Of a DNA stretch of 34,392 nucleotides, positions 9,033 through 16,340 are shown in pieces. The stretch spans positions 1-34,392 of the forward strand of contig NZ_JABEQD010000023.1 of NCBI RefSeq assembly GCF_014174395.1. Direction: 5' to 3'. The translations under genes and the position numbers were made by a program. This DNA is from Gluconacetobacter aggeris (GTDB taxonomy: Bacteria > Pseudomonadota > Alphaproteobacteria > Acetobacterales > Acetobacteraceae). The notes beneath the pieces are model-generated. The model searched no databases, was not told where the DNA came from, and worked only from the letters and a program-made list of their open reading frames with translations. Every line of letters starts with the position of its first letter. Within the stretch, counting starts at the first letter, position 1.

Positions 9033-9956
9033 CTACTCAGAGATTAACAGGCCTGCCTTCCTGGCAAGCCTCTTCGGGACCGCAGGATGTGATTGCCGCA
9101 GTATCAACCCGTGCTCATTGGCCGTGACATCGGCTTCTGGATAAACCGCGAGCGCGATCTTCAAGCTGTCCAAAAAGTTTTCGCGGAATTTCCGCAGTCG
9201 TGCATAACTGCGTCCAAACTGCGCATACAAGGCAGGCCATGAGATCTGGCAATCGCTTGGCAGCGCATGGAGCCTATAAGCGAGCCAGCAATAGATATCG
9301 AGTGCCTGACTATTGTTCGAGATGGCGCGGATCGCGGACTCTTGCAGTGGTACGGGATGATGCTTCAATTGCTCAAAAAAACCTTCAGACAGCTTCACAG
9401 TCTCAAGTAGAGCACCTGTATCGTCATTAGTGAAAAGAGCAGTGTCGACGATATTTTGATTGACGATCCCGGTTTGTTTACCTTTGGCGACTTGGAATGT
9501 CATCCGGCATCTTGAAAGCCTAAGAGCTTGATCTCTGACTTCCTTCATACTCTTGCCGCCGATGGAGACTCCCAGCTTTCCGAGCCATACTCTTAAACTC
9601 CGACCGAGTTCGATCTCGCGGCTGTTTGTCTTTATCGCCTCGGTTTGCAGATAGAGGAGAATGAGTCTGGCGCGCGAACCGTAGGGAACGCCGACCCGGA
9701 CTACGCCTTTGCTCGTGTGTAAAGAACCGGGCTCAACAAGCAACTTTGTGTGGTCGGTCTCAATTACCCAAACGTGGTCGTCGGGCTGTTTTCGGTGTGG
9801 GAGTGCGGCCTGGCACCAGCCGCTGAAGAGGAATCCAACACCACCTGTTTCGTCGCTCATGAAGTCAAAAGCGACGTCGACCTCCTTGCGGTCTTCGACG
9901 AAAGAGAGCGCCCCTTGCCGTCCATGCTGCTCAATCAGGTTGTGGACACGTCCCAT
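9033..9956 (-). CDS. repA: RepA-type plasmid replication initiator
   Basis: This 307-residue protein resembles the plasmid RepA family (Pfam RepA_C). Family-like segments include VPYGSRARLILLYLQTEA near residue 90, LGVSIGG with LRLSRCRMTF in the middle, and QALDIYCWLAYRLHAL followed by SWPALYAQFG near residue 220. It would bind the iterons and open the origin. The ATG at 9956 has AGGA six bases upstream. The gene is read leftward, out of an AT-rich segment that holds iterons in both orientations, so it is probably autoregulated by RepA binding its own promoter. The iterons on both sides strongly support the call. Confidence 0.88.
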   Translation of the reverse strand: MGRVHNLIEQHGRQGALSFVEDRKEVDVAFDFMSDETGGVGFLFSGWCQAALPHRKQPDDHVWVIETDHTKLLVEPGSLHTSKGVVRVGVPYGSRARLILLYLQTEAIKTNSREIELGRSLRVWLGKLGVSIGGKSMKEVRDQALRLSRCRMTFQVAKGKQTGIVNQNIVDTALFTNDDTGALLETVKLSEGFFEQLKHHPVPLQESAIRAISNNSQALDIYCWLAYRLHALPSDCQISWPALYAQFGRSYARLRKFRENFLDSLKIALAVYPEADVTANEHGLILRQSHPAVPKRLARKAGLLISE

Positions 9957-10262
9957 GTCTCATCCTTTAGAGGGTAACGCACGATTATGTCGCCGTGGAC
10001 TTTTGGGGCGAAGAGCTATTTGTAGATTATTTGAATCTATATATTAGTTTGTGCCCTAAAAGTCCACGGGACAAAGCTAGTTAAGTCACTGACTTTTAGA
10101 AATTTCCGGATAATCGGCCGCCCTAAAAGTCCTCACGTCACGCCCTGAAAGTCCACATCAACATGGTGGGCAGTGCTGCGTTTTCCGCCCCAAAAGCCCA
10201 CAGCCTTCCGATTCGCATCCATCACGCTGAACAGTGAAGGTGCGGCGTGGACTCTTGGGGCG
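9957..10262. other. candidate origin (oriV) and repA promoter region with six iterons
   Basis: Iterons lie at 9995-10010 (plus), 10052-10067 (minus), 10119-10134 (minus), 10141-10156 (minus), 10186-10201 (minus) and 10247-10262 (plus). An AT-rich stretch at 10013-10051 contains the inverted repeat TAGATT/AATCTA (10023-10039) and is the best candidate for strand opening. The iteron at 9995 falls just upstream of repA, where it could repress transcription. Dense iterons, AT-rich DNA and adjacency to repA together suggest the origin. Confidence 0.75.
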
Positions 10263-10272
10263 GATGGGCAAT

Positions 10273-10291
10273 CGCACGGATCCTCCGTGCG
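10273..10291 (-). terminator. hairpin downstream of the recombinase operon
   Basis: CGCACGGA and TCCGTGCG pair perfectly around a 3-base loop. It lies about 160 bases past the end of the recombinase gene, in its direction of transcription. There is no T-run, so termination is uncertain. Confidence 0.3.
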
Positions 10292-10447
10292 CCGGCGGCG
10301 ATTTGTGCTCCTTGTCGGGCCGAGGCTTGAGGTACGGTAGCGTGCGAATTGCCGATTACCGGTATAGGTGCCATCCCGTATCCTCGATACTGGCGAGGAT
10401 TAGCGGGCGGAGGCAGGTCGAGGCGGGCGACAGGGACGTTGGCCCCA

Positions 10448-11884
10448 TCAGACCAGCTCCTTCAACGGATGCTCGGCGAAAGCATCGCCATGCTCAAGAT
10501 AATGGTCGAGCGGCGCATAGGATTTGTGGCGGCCCAGGCGCTTGAGCTGGGACGGATGCACCTGGTGCTGCATACCGGTGGTGAGAGCACCCCGCTTGAG
10601 GCTGTGGCCGCCGAATTCGGCCGGATCGAAGCCGGCCTTGGCCGCGTAGTGCTGCACCACGCGGGCGACCGAGCGGTCGGACAGCGCCGCGGTGCCGATC
10701 ACTGGTTCACCGCGTGTCAGGGCGAAGCGCCGCTTGGGGGGGACGAACACCCGGCGAAAGACGGGCCCCTCGCTAATCCCGGCGCGCTCGACCCAGGCGA
10801 GATAGGCCCTGACCGGGCATAGGGCGCGGCCGGTAGAGGGCAGGGCGATGTCGACGCCGGCGCCTTGGCGGTCGCCCTTGGACAGCGGGAGGCGAATAGT
10901 GAGGCCGCGCGCCTCGAGCGTCACGTGCTCGATGCGGATCGCCGCCAGCTCGCTGCGGCGCATGGCGCCGATGAAGCCGATCACCAGCAGGGCGCGATCG
11001 CGCACGCCGGCAAGGGTGGCGAGATCGATCTCCGCCAGCAGCGCCTGCAGCACGTCGAGGGCAGCGGCGCGCTTCGGTTTAGGGCCATGGCCACGGGCGG
11101 CGGCGTCGCGGCGGATCCCGGCCTGGGTGGCGGCGACGGCGCTGTCCTGGGTCGGCACCGGGCAGTCAGCGAGGCGGTGCAGATAGGTGAGGGCGGCCCG
11201 GCGCAGGTCGAGGGTGGTCGGCGACAGGCCGCGACCGCGCTCGGCGGCGAGGAAGGCGGCGATGTCCGGGCCCCGTGCCGGCAGGCAGGGCAGGGCGTGG
11301 CGCGCGCTCCAGGCGCACCAGGCGCGGATGCTGGCGCGATAGGCGCGCAAGGTGTTGGGGGCCGCGGCCCGCTGGGCATAGGCGCGGGCGGCGGCGCGGG
11401 CGGTCTCCAGCCGGTCATCGGCGTCCGGTACCGCCTGGCTGACCGTGGCCTCGAACCAGCGGCGCACCGCGGCGGCCGGCTGGCCGAGGGGAGGGGGCGC
11501 CGGCACTGCCGCCTCGGGGGCGCGCTGCCCCTGGTCGAGCCAGGCGACGAACACCGGCTCCGGGCCGAGTTCCAGGCCGATTTGCAGCGCGGGGTCGTCG
11601 GCGGCGCGGCCGAGGCGCGCGGCGGCGGCGGCACGGGCCTCGAGATAGAGGGTCAGCCCGTCGGCCAGCGGCCGGTTCGGCCGCAATTCCGGGCCGTCCG
11701 GTTCCTGCGGTGCCAGGTGCAGCGGAATCCCGGCCGGGAAGCGGGCGGTGGAGAGGATGCGGCGCAGGCTGTCCTGGTCGCGGCCGGCACCGGCCAGCCG
11801 CTCGCGGCTCAGCCGATCGACATGGCGCGGCAATTCCTCGAACACCCAGTCGGGATTGGTCAGGCAGCGGACATCGGACAGCAT
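10448..11884 (-). CDS. tyrosine recombinase / phage-type integrase, 478 aa
   Basis: The C-terminal half is a tyrosine recombinase catalytic domain. It has the first catalytic Arg in GAMRRSEL (R309), a candidate Lys in LSKGD (K336), His at H427 (GGHSLK), the H453 position in GRHKS, and the nucleophile Tyr at Y462 (DHYLEHGD). The usual HxxR box reads HSLK followed by R431, so the second catalytic Arg is either replaced by Lys or shifted by one residue. A core-binding SAM-like domain covers about residues 165-260. The first 160 residues are unusual and unassigned. Its start overlaps the stop of the next upstream gene. It may resolve plasmid multimers or move an element, perhaps acting at the 32-bp inverted repeat at 24139. 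Confidence 0.85.
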   Translation of the reverse strand: MLSDVRCLTNPDWVFEELPRHVDRLSRERLAGAGRDQDSLRRILSTARFPAGIPLHLAPQEPDGPELRPNRPLADGLTLYLEARAAAAARLGRAADDPALQIGLELGPEPVFVAWLDQGQRAPEAAVPAPPPLGQPAAAVRRWFEATVSQAVPDADDRLETARAAARAYAQRAAAPNTLRAYRASIRAWCAWSARHALPCLPARGPDIAAFLAAERGRGLSPTTLDLRRAALTYLHRLADCPVPTQDSAVAATQAGIRRDAAARGHGPKPKRAAALDVLQALLAEIDLATLAGVRDRALLVIGFIGAMRRSELAAIRIEHVTLEARGLTIRLPLSKGDRQGAGVDIALPSTGRALCPVRAYLAWVERAGISEGPVFRRVFVPPKRRFALTRGEPVIGTAALSDRSVARVVQHYAAKAGFDPAEFGGHSLKRGALTTGMQHQVHPSQLKRLGRHKSYAPLDHYLEHGDAFAEHPLKELV

Positions 11885-12684
11885 CAGGTATCATCCCGCG
11901 GGGTAAAGGGCAGGGCGGCCCAGCCGTCATCCCGCACGTCCGCGTCGCGCGGCCCCGAGCGTTGGACCGCCTGAAACACCTCGAGCAGCTGGGCATCGGT
12001 GAGCTGGATGGTGTCGGTCCAGTCGGCACGATAGTCGCTGCAATCGTGCGCAATGAGTTCGGGCCACTGCGCCTTGGGCTCGTGCCAGCGTTGCTCGCTG
12101 TTGTGCTTCAGCGCGTTGCTCAGGGTCGCAACCTGCCGCAGTGTCGGGTCGGGCGGAGCCGACAGTGCGCCGGCATGTCGGGCAAGCTCCTTGAAGCCGC
12201 GGGGAGCCTCCTCCTGTTTTGTTGCCTTGGTCTGACCGGACCCGGTTCTGGCGTCGGGGTGGGCGGCATGCCACCAGGCGCTCACCGAGCGCTCCCAATG
12301 ATGGTAGGCGGCGACGGCAAACGCCTTGCGCAGTTCGTTCAGTGAGGCGGCGGCGGCGGCGCGTTCGGCGTCAAGGCCCCAGACTGGGCTGTCGTTCTCC
12401 TCCGGTTCCCCTGCGGCGTTCAGCACCCAGCGGGGCGTGGCAGCCCGGGGCAGGGCCTCGATTTGCCCCAGTTTGCTGGCGACCTCGGCGCGGATGCCGG
12501 CAAGGCCGTGGGTGGCACCGATGCAGAGGAGGTTGAGGCCGCGAAGATAGGCGTCGCGATCACCCGGCAAGACGCGTCTCGCGGCCTCGGCGGCCAGCGC
12601 GCGGGCCACCCGCTCCTTGAAGGGCAGCGTGGGACCACCGCGCCGTCCTGGCAGCTTGGCTGACGGCTTGGCGGTCTCGGCCAT
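11884..12684 (-). CDS. hypothetical protein, 266 aa, upstream partner of the recombinase
   Basis: The function is unknown. The ATG at 12684 has AGGAG 9 bases upstream; the open frame extends further, across the transposon end, but without ribosome sites. The protein has a basic N-terminal part (KLPGRRGGP), a long helical middle (AERAAAAASLNELRKAFAVA) and a tryptophan-rich stretch HHWERSVSAWWHAAH. A later segment reads TLSNALKHN, followed by an acidic C-terminal part. Its stop shares one base with the recombinase start, so the two are co-translated and likely act together. The transposon's left end lies only 90 bases upstream of its start, so its native promoter region may have been disrupted. 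Confidence 0.7.
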   Translation of the reverse strand: MAETAKPSAKLPGRRGGPTLPFKERVARALAAEAARRVLPGDRDAYLRGLNLLCIGATHGLAGIRAEVASKLGQIEALPRAATPRWVLNAAGEPEENDSPVWGLDAERAAAAASLNELRKAFAVAAYHHWERSVSAWWHAAHPDARTGSGQTKATKQEEAPRGFKELARHAGALSAPPDPTLRQVATLSNALKHNSEQRWHEPKAQWPELIAHDCSDYRADWTDTIQLTDAQLLEVFQAVQRSGPRDADVRDDGWAALPFTPRDDT

Positions 12685-12774
12685 AGTGGCTGCTCCTGGT
12701 GGTGGGTGGCATGGTGATGATCCTGGCTGGCCCATCTGTCCACGGCCGCACATCGCATCAATCGGGACATTTTT

Positions 12775-12886
12775 TGTCGAATTCCCCCAAAAATGCGAAT
12801 AGAAATCACGATAAATCAATGGGATATATCTCCCCTAGTCGATGAGAAATTCCCTATTTGAGAGGAAATATGCCCTTATTGAGGGG
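12775..12886 (+). repeat. left transposon end with four transposase-binding-like repeats
   Basis: A terminal repeat starts at 12775, and internal copies have their C-rich cores at about 12832, 12852 and 12872. The best-conserved pair is GAAATTCCCTATTTGAGAG (from 12846) and GAAATATGCCCTTATTGAGG (from 12865), 19 bases apart. All face inward. The right end has the same motif and the same spacing pattern in mirror image. Confidence 0.8.
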
Positions 12887-12889
12887 ACA

Positions 12890-13182
12890 AATCTATCCTG
12901 CCGTTTCTATGGCAACGCCGAGACAGATTAGGTCCGCTTCTGCCCGCTACTAGCAGCATACGTGCCGATGAACAGCTTTCCGCACAGGTGACATAAGCAG
13001 CACGGTCTATCTTGACCGAGTTGGGGCCGGGAGACGTCGGTTCGCTTTCAGCCATCTCCCGCGATAGACATTGCAGCCCTCATCCTTATGGTTGAAGCTT
13101 GTGCTTGGCCAAGGTGGAGAAGTTGGCCTAAGTATCTCAGAATCATATGTGTGGATCGCAGAAAAAAGGCTGAGCGGCACAG
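12890..13182 (+). other. non-coding leader of the conflict cassette
   Basis: No gene is seen in these roughly 290 bases between the transposon end repeats and the first cargo gene. They should carry the promoter of the five-gene operon. The best candidate I see is TTGGCC, 17 bases, then TATGTG, ending about 35 bases before the first start codon, but the match to consensus is weak. No obvious operator palindrome was found. Confidence 0.4.
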
Positions 13183-14523
13183 ATGCTCACGGGGGAATTA
13201 GTGGCCACCGATATTCTGATACGTTTCCTTGGTGCCGGTCTCATCAACGTAGGTGGTGACGACGCCAAGCTTGACCGGCTGAGAGAAACAGCGGCCGACC
13301 TCGCGGCCACCCTCGAGAAAACGCCGTCCAAGGCCGCTGCGTTCGCACTCATCGCCTTCGACCCGGAGGCTCCCGTAGATGACCCGGTCATCAAGGAGAC
13401 AGCCGAAGCACTCCAGAAGCGCTGGGCCACCTACGTCAACACCTTCTCGGGAACGCCCGTCGCCGTGATCCGGGCGATACTGCTCGACGCTCTTGTCCAC
13501 GCAGCGGAAGATGACGACAAGGTCGGCGTCGCTTTCGTGACCTCCGCCCGCAATGCCTTACCCTTCATGGAGGCCGGCAACGAGCGCGCGATTTGGACCG
13601 ATGTGGTGGCGGACATCGAGCGACGCGTAGACGCGCGAGCCGAAGCAGAATGGGCGGCGCCGTCTTCGATCACCGTGCCAGCCATGTCCTTTGACGCTCC
13701 TAAAGCCGTCTCCACGGGGGTGACGTTTGGAAGCGTCGATAAGGCGGCGCTCACGGTGCAGGTTCTGGCGGCTGCCGGTCCTCAAACTGCCACCGGACAA
13801 GCGACCGGGGGCAACCAATACTGGCCCAATCAACATCCGCAGCAGTGGGCCCAGCAGTTCAGCACCCGCTTGGCCGCCGCCATTGCCGACGCGGTGGATG
13901 CGCTCGGCAAGGAGGCGAATGTCGAACCGATCGACCTGTCCGGCCCCTTGAAGGGCATTGCTCAAGCCGTGACGACGCATGTGGAAGCCACATTGCAAGC
14001 GGTGACCGGAGCCTCGGCTGGCCTTCAGCGACGCACGAACCTGATCTGGTGGAAGGAGACCCTTTACTCACCAAGCGCTCGCGTAAGCTATCGCGGGATG
14101 CCGACGTCGACCGCGGCGGCATTGATGGCGTTCGACCTGCATCAGCAGGTGCCGACCTTCTCGCCGGCCAGCGTCGCCGCCTTCCTTCATGAGGCGGTCC
14201 TGAGCCTACCTTCCCTCGATCCCGCCGAAGGGCGACCAATCCGCAGCCTTTTGGAAGAGGCCATGGCCTCTCCTGAACTCACGCCGTTGCGGGAAGCCGC
14301 AGCGCAGCTCGTTCAGGACCTGGCAGGCCGTGGGCCGGTATTGGCACTCCTCGGACACCGCTCCGGCCGCTCGACCCTCGACGATGACGGCTTTCGTGCG
14401 CATGTCGGCGTTCCGGCAGCGACGCCGCTGACCGTGCCTGGATGGGCGACGTGGCTCTTCAGAGAGTTGCAGGCCGCTCGTGCAGCACAAGGGGGGGGCG
14501 GAGGCCAAGAAGCGAGGACGTAA
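13183..14523 (+). CDS. GASH-like (GTPase-associated system helical) protein, 446 aa
   Basis: First gene of the cassette. It is an alpha-helical, alanine-rich soluble protein. The N-terminal segment IRFLGAGLINVGGDDAKLDR, a middle AQQFSTRLAAAIADAVDAL and the segment RRTNLIWWKETLYSPSARVSYR fit my recollection of the GTPase-associated system helical domain, which accompanies double-GTPases in predicted conflict systems. The role in the family is thought to be adaptor or scaffold rather than enzyme, and no catalytic motif is visible. The start is uncertain: the ATG at 13183 has only a distant AAGG, while an in-frame GTG at 13201 follows GGGGGA closely. Six bases separate it from the first GTPase gene. 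The family name rests mainly on context plus resemblance. Confidence 0.72.
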   Translation: MLTGELVATDILIRFLGAGLINVGGDDAKLDRLRETAADLAATLEKTPSKAAAFALIAFDPEAPVDDPVIKETAEALQKRWATYVNTFSGTPVAVIRAILLDALVHAAEDDDKVGVAFVTSARNALPFMEAGNERAIWTDVVADIERRVDARAEAEWAAPSSITVPAMSFDAPKAVSTGVTFGSVDKAALTVQVLAAAGPQTATGQATGGNQYWPNQHPQQWAQQFSTRLAAAIADAVDALGKEANVEPIDLSGPLKGIAQAVTTHVEATLQAVTGASAGLQRRTNLIWWKETLYSPSARVSYRGMPTSTAAALMAFDLHQQVPTFSPASVAAFLHEAVLSLPSLDPAEGRPIRSLLEEAMASPELTPLREAAAQLVQDLAGRGPVLALLGHRSGRSTLDDDGFRAHVGVPAATPLTVPGWATWLFRELQAARAAQGGGGGQEART

Positions 14524-14529
14524 ATCCTG

Positions 14530-15486
14530 ATGACCGCGTGCTCGCGACCTACGTGCTTCGCGCCCGAAAGCACCTGCGACCTGGGCTTCTTGGATCGCGC
14601 CAAATGCCCAGGGTGGAAGCGCCGGGACGAGGCAGCGGCAGCGCAGGGTGAAACGGAGACCGACGAACTTTTGCTCCCCTGGTCGGGAAGCGCCATCGGT
14701 CTCGTTGACCTCGGCTTCGTCGCCGGGCGAACAAAGCCGTTGGTCGTCGGTATCGTAGGGCCGCAGAATGCGGGGAAGACCACCTTGCTGGCTGCCTGGT
14801 ACCTGCTCATCGGCCGCGGTCTGACCGGTTCCGATCAGCGTCGTTTTGCGGGCTCCTACTCGCTCGCCGGGTGGGAAGCCGTGGCAAGCGCGTTGCGATG
14901 GACACCCGGGCATCAGCCCAGCTTTCCGCCGCACACGACCAGTCGCAGCGGCCGAGCGCCCGGCCTCCTCCACCTCGCGTTCAGGACCGCGAATGGCGAG
15001 GTTCGCGGGTACACGCTCACCGACGCTCCCGGCGAGTGGTTCCAGAAATGGGCAGTCAACCGCGAGGCTGTCGAAGGCGAAGGCGCTCGCTGGGTCGCGG
15101 AGCACGCTGACCTCTTCTTGCTCATCGCGGATCGCGAAGCGCTTTCTGGCCCAAACATGGGTTCGGCCCGCGGCTCGATTCAAATTTTGGCGCACCGCTT
15201 GGCTGCCGAACGCGCAGGGCGTCCGGTGGCGCTCGTCTGGACCAAGTCGGACGTCGCAGTGGCGACCGAGATGGAGAAGGCGGTCCGCGATGCCGTGCTC
15301 GGCCCTATGCCAGACGCTCACGAGTTCTCGGTGAGCATCGCGGCCAGCGCGGACGACGCCTCCGACACGGGTCAAGGTCTTCTCGAGCTCCTGGACTGGA
15401 CGCTCGAGATTCGGCGCGAGCGCGTGTCCCTGCCGCCTGTCGAGGCCTCAAGTTCTGACCCGCTCTTCATGTTCGGCGCGAGGTGA
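14530..15486 (+). CDS. double-GTPase-type GTPase (DO-GTPase2-like), 318 aa
   Basis: This is a P-loop GTPase of the TRAFAC-like double-GTPase group. Walker A is GPQNAGKTT at residues 77-85, the switch II segment is DAPGEW at 165-170, and the base-recognition motif is TKSD at 238-241 (in place of NKxD). A small N-terminal module has four cysteines (C4, C9, C16, C26) ending in CPGW and could bind zinc. No membrane segment is present. The stop overlaps an in-frame GTG of the next gene, and the second GTPase follows at once. In the predicted systems the two GTPases act as a pair, switching the GAP1 protein and its effector by nucleotide hydrolysis. That role comes from comparative genomics. Confidence 0.85.
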   Translation: MTACSRPTCFAPESTCDLGFLDRAKCPGWKRRDEAAAAQGETETDELLLPWSGSAIGLVDLGFVAGRTKPLVVGIVGPQNAGKTTLLAAWYLLIGRGLTGSDQRRFAGSYSLAGWEAVASALRWTPGHQPSFPPHTTSRSGRAPGLLHLAFRTANGEVRGYTLTDAPGEWFQKWAVNREAVEGEGARWVAEHADLFLLIADREALSGPNMGSARGSIQILAHRLAAERAGRPVALVWTKSDVAVATEMEKAVRDAVLGPMPDAHEFSVSIAASADDASDTGQGLLELLDWTLEIRRERVSLPPVEASSSDPLFMFGAR

Positions 15487-15488
15487 TC

Positions 15489-16322
15489 ATGAGCGCCAGC
15501 GACAGATCTATCCTGCTCATCGGCGAGTCAGGCGTCGGCAAGACGCACTACGGCGCACAGCTCCTGAAGCGGCTGATGAAAGGTGACGGCCAGCTGCGGA
15601 TGGACGGTGCGGCCACCAACCTGGAGCCGTTCGAGGCCGCAATGGAGAGCCTGAACGAAGGCATGGCGGCCGGTCACACGCCCACGACCACCTATGTCGA
15701 CAGCATCTGGCCGATCGCGGACGTCAGCGGTCGCAAGGCGGAGCTTGTCTGGCCAGACTACGGCGGCGAGCAGATCAAGACTATATCGTCGACGCGCCGC
15801 ATCCCTGCGGCTTGGCGCGCCCGCGTCATCGACGCACCTGCCTGGCTTCTGTTGGTCCGCCTGCAGCAAACGCGTGTGAGCGAGGACATCTTCTCGCGTC
15901 CGCTGAGCACGCTGAAAGGCGCCGGCGTTGAAAATCGCGAGGTTCAGGTCTCGGACCAGGCTCGGCTGATCGAGTTGCTCCAGATGCTCCTCTACATCCG
16001 GGGCGCGATCAGCATGAAGCCGTTGGAGAGCCCCCGCCTATGCGTTATCCTGAGTTGCTGGGACGAGTTAGGCACCGATGAGCAGCCCGCCGTGGTCCTG
16101 GACCAGCGGCTCCCCATGTTTTCGAGCTTCGTGCACAGCATATGGATCGAACCGAGCGTGCTCGGCCTATCCGCGCTGGAGCGGCCACTCAGTCCCCGTG
16201 ATCCGGATATGGAGTACGCGGCGCGCGGTCCCGAGCAATTCGGCTATGTCGTTCTTCCGGACGGCCAGCGCTCCACGGACCTTACGTTGCCGATCCAGCG
16301 CCTCTTAGCCGACACCCTCTGA
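15489..16322 (+). CDS. double-GTPase-type GTPase (DO-GTPase1-like), 277 aa
   Basis: This is the second P-loop GTPase. Walker A is GESGVGKTH at residues 12-20, switch II is DYGGEQ at 90-95, and a base-recognition-like motif CWDEL lies at 190-194. The DxxGGEQ signature is typical of this double-GTPase family. The ATG at 15489 has GAGG five bases upstream; a GTG at 15483 overlapping the previous stop is the alternative. The protein is soluble and shorter than its partner, with no zinc module. The tight coupling of the two genes suggests that the proteins work as a heterodimeric switch, with GAP1 as the output. Confidence 0.87.
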   Translation: MSASDRSILLIGESGVGKTHYGAQLLKRLMKGDGQLRMDGAATNLEPFEAAMESLNEGMAAGHTPTTTYVDSIWPIADVSGRKAELVWPDYGGEQIKTISSTRRIPAAWRARVIDAPAWLLLVRLQQTRVSEDIFSRPLSTLKGAGVENREVQVSDQARLIELLQMLLYIRGAISMKPLESPRLCVILSCWDELGTDEQPAVVLDQRLPMFSSFVHSIWIEPSVLGLSALERPLSPRDPDMEYAARGPEQFGYVVLPDGQRSTDLTLPIQRLLADTL

Positions 16323-16340
16323 GACCGAGGGCCGGCGTCT

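Noticed and set aside
10865-11974. 369-residue plus-strand frame
   Set aside because: Glycine- and alanine-rich antisense of the recombinase gene, whose catalytic motifs are on the minus strand.
11884-12684. HEPN-type RNase call for the 266-aa protein
   Set aside because: A NALKHN motif caught the eye, but the R-x4-6-H spacing of HEPN nucleases is not met.
12770-12774. Clean 5-bp target duplication of the transposon
   Set aside because: The left flank is TTTTT and the right flank is ATTTT. They match only if one extra T is assumed, so a clean duplication is not claimed.
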